The notes under the pieces were generated by a model. That model did not search any database. It was not told the origin of the DNA and worked only from the letters and a program-made list of their open reading frames with translations. Shown piece after piece: positions 5,566-7,909 of a DNA stretch of 7,909 bases. The translations under genes were made by a program, and so were the position numbers. Where the stretch lies: positions 1-7,909 of the forward strand of contig JALZUL010000229.1 in NCBI GenBank assembly GCA_023301665.1, given 5' to 3'. Every line of letters starts with the position of its first letter. Within the stretch, counting starts at the first letter, position 1. The stretch comes from Ascidiaceihabitans sp. (GTDB taxonomy: Bacteria > Pseudomonadota > Alphaproteobacteria > Rhodobacterales > Rhodobacteraceae).

Positions 5566-5942
5566 TAAAACCCGATGATAGCATAAATGTTCTTGGCCAG
5601 CCGCTGGGATTATGCGGCGTTGACCCCGTGACGGGGTTCTTTCGCGACGGTCACTGCAACACTTGCAGCGAAGACCAAGGCAGCCATACAGTCTGTGCGG
5701 TGATGACCGACGAGTTTCTGGCATTCTCAAAATACGTCGGCAATGATCTAAGCACCCCGCGCCCAGAGTTCGGTTTTGACGGTTTAAAAGGCGGCGATGC
5801 GTGGTGCTTGTGTGCCGGAAGGTTCTTGCAAGCACATGAGGAAGGCTGCGCCCCTTTGATCAACCTGAGTGCCACACACATGCGCGCCCTTGAGATCGTG
5901 CCGCTTGAGGTGCTGCAACAGCATCAAACCACAAACCACTAG
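5562..5942 (+). CDS. DUF2237 family cysteine-rich protein, function unknown
   Basis: Encodes 126 residues matching the DUF2237 family (PF09996) along its whole length: NVLGQPLGLCG (9-19), TGFFRDGHCNTC (24-35), DQGSHTVCAVMT (38-49), KYVGNDLSTPRPEFGFDGLK (57-76) and GDAWCLCAGRF (78-88). There are seven cysteines (18, 32, 35, 45, 82, 84, 96); those in GHC, TVC and WCLC look conserved and could bind a metal or form disulfides, which is inference. No signal peptide is visible, so the protein is probably cytoplasmic. The ATG overlaps the stop codon of the serine hydrolase (ATGA), and no strong Shine-Dalgarno is present, so translation is probably coupled. It is the last gene before a bidirectional terminator. 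I know of no established function for the family. Confidence 0.9.
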   Translation: MIKPDDSINVLGQPLGLCGVDPVTGFFRDGHCNTCSEDQGSHTVCAVMTDEFLAFSKYVGNDLSTPRPEFGFDGLKGGDAWCLCAGRFLQAHEEGCAPLINLSATHMRALEIVPLEVLQQHQTTNH

Positions 5943-5953
5943 GTAGAAACGAA

Positions 5954-5978
5954 AAAGGCACCTCAGTGAGGTGCCTTT
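5954..5978. terminator. Bidirectional intrinsic terminator between the DUF2237 gene and trpB
   Basis: AAAGGCACCTC (5954-5964) and GAGGTGCCTTT (5968-5978) form a perfect 11-bp stem with a 3-base loop. On the minus strand the stem is followed by a run of T (complement of A at 5952-5956), giving a strong end for the trp transcript. On the plus strand the tail is TTTGATCTTTTG, somewhat weaker. It lies 12 bp after the DUF2237 stop codon and 22 bp beyond the trpB stop codon. Confidence 0.92.
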
Positions 5979-5999
5979 GATCTTTTGTGCTACTCGTAC

Positions 6000-7229
6000 T
6001 TAGACGAATTCGCCCATATCAAAATCGAGCGCGCGTGCGACGGTAAAGATGTCTTTGTCACCACGGCCACACATGTTCATGCAGATGATGTGATCTTTTG
6101 GCAGCGTTGGTGCCAGCTTCATCACATGTGCCAAAGCGTGGGAGGGTTCGAGCGCTGGAATGATCCCCTCGAGCGTGCAGCACAGCTGGAATGCTTCAAG
6201 TGCTTCGACATCAGTGATCGACACATATTTGGCGCGGCCAATGTCGTGCAACCAAGCGTGCTCTGGCCCGATCCCCGGGTAATCAAGGCCCGCAGAAATT
6301 GAGAACCCTTCGAGAATTTGCCCATCGTCGTCTTGTAAAAGATAGGTACGGTTGCCGTGCAGAACGCCCGGGCGGCCGCCCGTCAAAGACGCGCAATGCT
6401 CCATCTTTTCATTCACACCTTTACCGCCCGCTTCGACGCCAATGATGTTGATGTCTTTGTCGTCAAGGAACGGAAAGAACAGGCCCATCGCGTTGGAACC
6501 GCCGCCAATGGCTGCAATCAAAGTATCAGGCAAGCGCCCCTCTTGTGCGGTCATTTGTTCGCGGACTTCTTTGCCGATGATGGATTGGAAATCACGCACC
6601 ATCGCAGGGTATGGGTGTGGGCCTGCCACAGTGCCGATGCAATAGAACGTATCATCCACGTTGGTCACCCAGTCACGCAGCGCGTCGTTCATGGCATCTT
6701 TCAACGTACCGCGGCCAGATGTGACTGGCACAACCTCGGCACCAAGCAGACGCATGCGGAACACGTTTGGCGCTTGGCGCTCAACATCATGTGCGCCCAT
6801 GTAGACGACGCACTTGAGGCCGAACTTTGCACAGACAGTCGCTGTTGCCACGCCGTGCTGGCCTGCGCCAGTTTCAGCGATGATACGCTTTTTGCCCATA
6901 CGGCGGGCAAGAATGATCTGGCCCAACACGTTGTTGATTTTGTGCGCGCCGGTGTGGTTCAGCTCGTCGCGCTTCATGTAGACCTTTGCACCGCCCAAAT
7001 GTTCGGTCAGGCGCTCAGCATGATAGAGTGGGCTTGGGCGGCCAACGTAATTGGCCCAAAGATCATCCATCTCGGCCCAAAAGCTGTCGTCGGTTTTTGC
7101 CTTTTCGTATTCTTCCTCAAGACTAAGGATCAATGGCATCAACGTCTCAGAGACAAACCGGCCCCCAAAATCGCCAAACCGCCCCTGCTCATCAGGTCCG
7201 GTCATAAAAGAATTGAAAAGGTCGTTCAT
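6000..7229 (-). CDS. trpB: Tryptophan synthase beta chain
   Basis: Encodes 409 residues, slightly longer than E. coli TrpB (397). With PLP it condenses indole and L-serine to L-tryptophan, normally in an alpha2beta2 complex with TrpA. Signatures: GRFGDFGGRFVSETL (16-30), the PLP-binding Lys97 in LNHTGAHKINN (90-100), the catalytic Glu119 in AETGAGQHG (118-126), and the phosphate-binding GGGSN (242-246). The ATG at 7229 has GGAG 7 nt upstream. The frame is intact and its stop lies next to the bidirectional terminator, so trpB is the last gene of this transcript. trpA is not in the window. It lies 76 bp behind the small barrel-like gene. A weak internal promoter in that gap cannot be excluded, but none is convincing. 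Confidence 0.98.
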   Translation of the reverse strand: MNDLFNSFMTGPDEQGRFGDFGGRFVSETLMPLILSLEEEYEKAKTDDSFWAEMDDLWANYVGRPSPLYHAERLTEHLGGAKVYMKRDELNHTGAHKINNVLGQIILARRMGKKRIIAETGAGQHGVATATVCAKFGLKCVVYMGAHDVERQAPNVFRMRLLGAEVVPVTSGRGTLKDAMNDALRDWVTNVDDTFYCIGTVAGPHPYPAMVRDFQSIIGKEVREQMTAQEGRLPDTLIAAIGGGSNAMGLFFPFLDDKDINIIGVEAGGKGVNEKMEHCASLTGGRPGVLHGNRTYLLQDDDGQILEGFSISAGLDYPGIGPEHAWLHDIGRAKYVSITDVEALEAFQLCCTLEGIIPALEPSHALAHVMKLAPTLPKDHIICMNMCGRGDKDIFTVARALDFDMGEFV

Positions 7230-7305
7230 CTGAGTGCTCCACTTCGCTGCATTTGGATGTAGCTTATGGAGTTAGAGCCGTAAAGCGGACTGTCACCCCT
7301 TTTGT

Positions 7306-7635
7306 TCAATCCGTTTCTTTCTTCCACCGGTCCACGACCTCTGCGCGGGTGGGCAGTGTGGTCGCGGTATACGAGATATTCTTGGACGATTTGATCCAGC
7401 GCAGGCCATTGCGCATGATTTCACCGTGCTCACCGCTTTGAGCGAAAGCACGCATTTCGTCTTGGCTGCGCCAAACCGAGGCGACATAAAACACGCGTCC
7501 ATGGCGAAACAGATCGACCGATAGGTTCCCTTCGGCTTCCATCGCGACCTTGCGCAGTGAAAGGGCAAGCTTAAAGAAGCGAAATAAATTTAGCGGACCT
7601 GCGACCTCGAGGCCGCCTACCGAAACTATAAACAC
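7306..7635 (-). CDS. Small dimeric alpha/beta-barrel-like protein (ABM / DUF3291-like)
   Basis: Encodes 109 residues starting at GTG. The segment GRVFYVASVWRSQDEMRAFAQSGEH (46-70) looks like ferredoxin-like dimeric alpha/beta-barrel proteins: antibiotic biosynthesis monooxygenase (ABM) domains, DUF3291 and spheroidene monooxygenase share a strand with a Trp-Arg/Glu-Ser turn and a helix ending in Ala-Phe and a nearby His. I cannot assign a family with certainty, and the substrate is unknown. Start: GAGGAG (7642-7647) lies 6 nt before the GTG at 7635. An ATG two bases further upstream (7637) is out of frame and stops after three codons. The C-terminus is charged (RAEVVDRWKKETD). It lies between trpF (57 bp upstream) and trpB (76 bp downstream) on the same strand, so it is probably cotranscribed with tryptophan genes. 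Confidence 0.75.
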   Translation of the reverse strand: MFIVSVGGLEVAGPLNLFRFFKLALSLRKVAMEAEGNLSVDLFRHGRVFYVASVWRSQDEMRAFAQSGEHGEIMRNGLRWIKSSKNISYTATTLPTRAEVVDRWKKETD

Positions 7636-7692
7636 ATTTGTCTCCTCATCGTCAGGCTAGGATATGTGGGATCAAACACCAAAGAGGTCGCC

Positions 7693-7909
7693 CTAGCTTT
7701 GGGCCGCCTCAACAAATTTCGCGATCAATGCGGCGTCTTTGACACCCGGTGCGCTTTCGACGCCTGAACTGACATCGATCTGGCGCGTGCCTGTCATTTT
7801 GATCGCTTCTGCCGCGTTTTCAGGGGTTAACCCGCCCGCCAACATCCACGGCACAGTCCAACGGCGCCTTGCAATCAAACGCCAATCAAACGGCACGCCA
7901 TTGCCGCCA
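7693..7909 (-). CDS. trpF: Phosphoribosylanthranilate isomerase, C-terminal part
   Basis: The window holds the last 71 codons; the gene starts beyond the right edge. TrpF converts N-(5-phosphoribosyl)anthranilate to CdRP by an Amadori rearrangement, the third step from anthranilate in tryptophan synthesis, on a (beta/alpha)8 barrel. Visible signatures are GGNGVPFDWR at the edge, WMLAGGLTPENAAEAI, and IDVSSGVESAPGVKD, the last two carrying phosphate-binding loops of the barrel. The family's N-terminal catalytic cysteine lies outside the window. The frame is intact up to its TAG stop. It is transcribed toward the small barrel-like gene and trpB; the promoter and any trp control element must lie outside the window. 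Confidence 0.93.
   Translation of the reverse strand, partial: GGNGVPFDWRLIARRRWTVPWMLAGGLTPENAAEAIKMTGTRQIDVSSGVESAPGVKDAALIAKFVEAAQS

Noticed and set aside
6357..7262. 301-codon open frame on the plus strand opposite trpB
   Set aside because: trpB is complete with all catalytic motifs on the other strand. The antisense frame has no recognisable domain or supported start and is explained by codon bias of the conserved gene.
7230..7305. Internal promoter for trpB (TTTACG, 17 bp, TACATC on the minus strand)
   Set aside because: Only four and three of six positions match the consensus, which is no better than expected by chance.
1..7909. CRISPR array, transposase, phage, toxin-antitoxin or defence genes
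   Set aside because: I found no direct repeat series with spacers, and every long frame is accounted for by the listed genes, none of which belongs to such systems.

Overview
The window looks like chromosomal DNA of an alphaproteobacterium, most likely of the Rhodobacterales (Roseobacter group). This rests on protein style (long L25/Ctc with an acidic tail, Pth with a Pro/Lys-rich tail, a DUF2332 gene joined to pth, trpF and trpB close together) and moderate GC content. It is inference from family knowledge; no 16S or other marker is present.

Layout, left to right. Positions 1-255 hold a perfect 22-bp inverted repeat at the window edge, a possible gene tail and a promoter plus leader. rplY (256-894, +) follows and ends in a strong intrinsic terminator. 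Next is a copper pair on the minus strand, copC then copD (2284 down to 1092), with two hairpins beyond the end of copD. A 251-bp intergenic region (2285-2535), shared with the divergent pth, carries a GATC-rich palindrome cluster with a near match to an FNR/FnrL box. The plus-strand run is pth (2536-3234), a DUF2332 gene overlapping it by 4 nt, a membrane-anchored serine beta-lactamase-family hydrolase (4390-5565) and a DUF2237 gene overlapping that by 4 nt. A bidirectional terminator (5954-5978) separates this run from a convergent minus-strand tryptophan cluster: trpF (partial, cut by the right edge), a small dimeric alpha/beta-barrel-like protein with a GTG start, and trpB.

How the genes work together. 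rplY and pth serve translation: L25 binds 5S rRNA and Pth recycles peptidyl-tRNA. CopC and CopD form a periplasmic copper-binding and inner-membrane copper pair. TrpF and TrpB catalyse the third and the last steps of tryptophan synthesis from anthranilate. The two 4-nt overlaps predict translational coupling of a poorly understood protein (DUF2332, DUF2237) to a known enzyme or family.

I see no CRISPR array, transposase, phage gene, toxin-antitoxin pair, tRNA or rRNA, and no clear undescribed multi-gene system. The items most worth a second look are the edge inverted repeat, the palindrome cluster between copC and pth, the two coupled gene pairs, and the small gene inside the trp cluster, whose GTG start overlaps an out-of-frame ATG.
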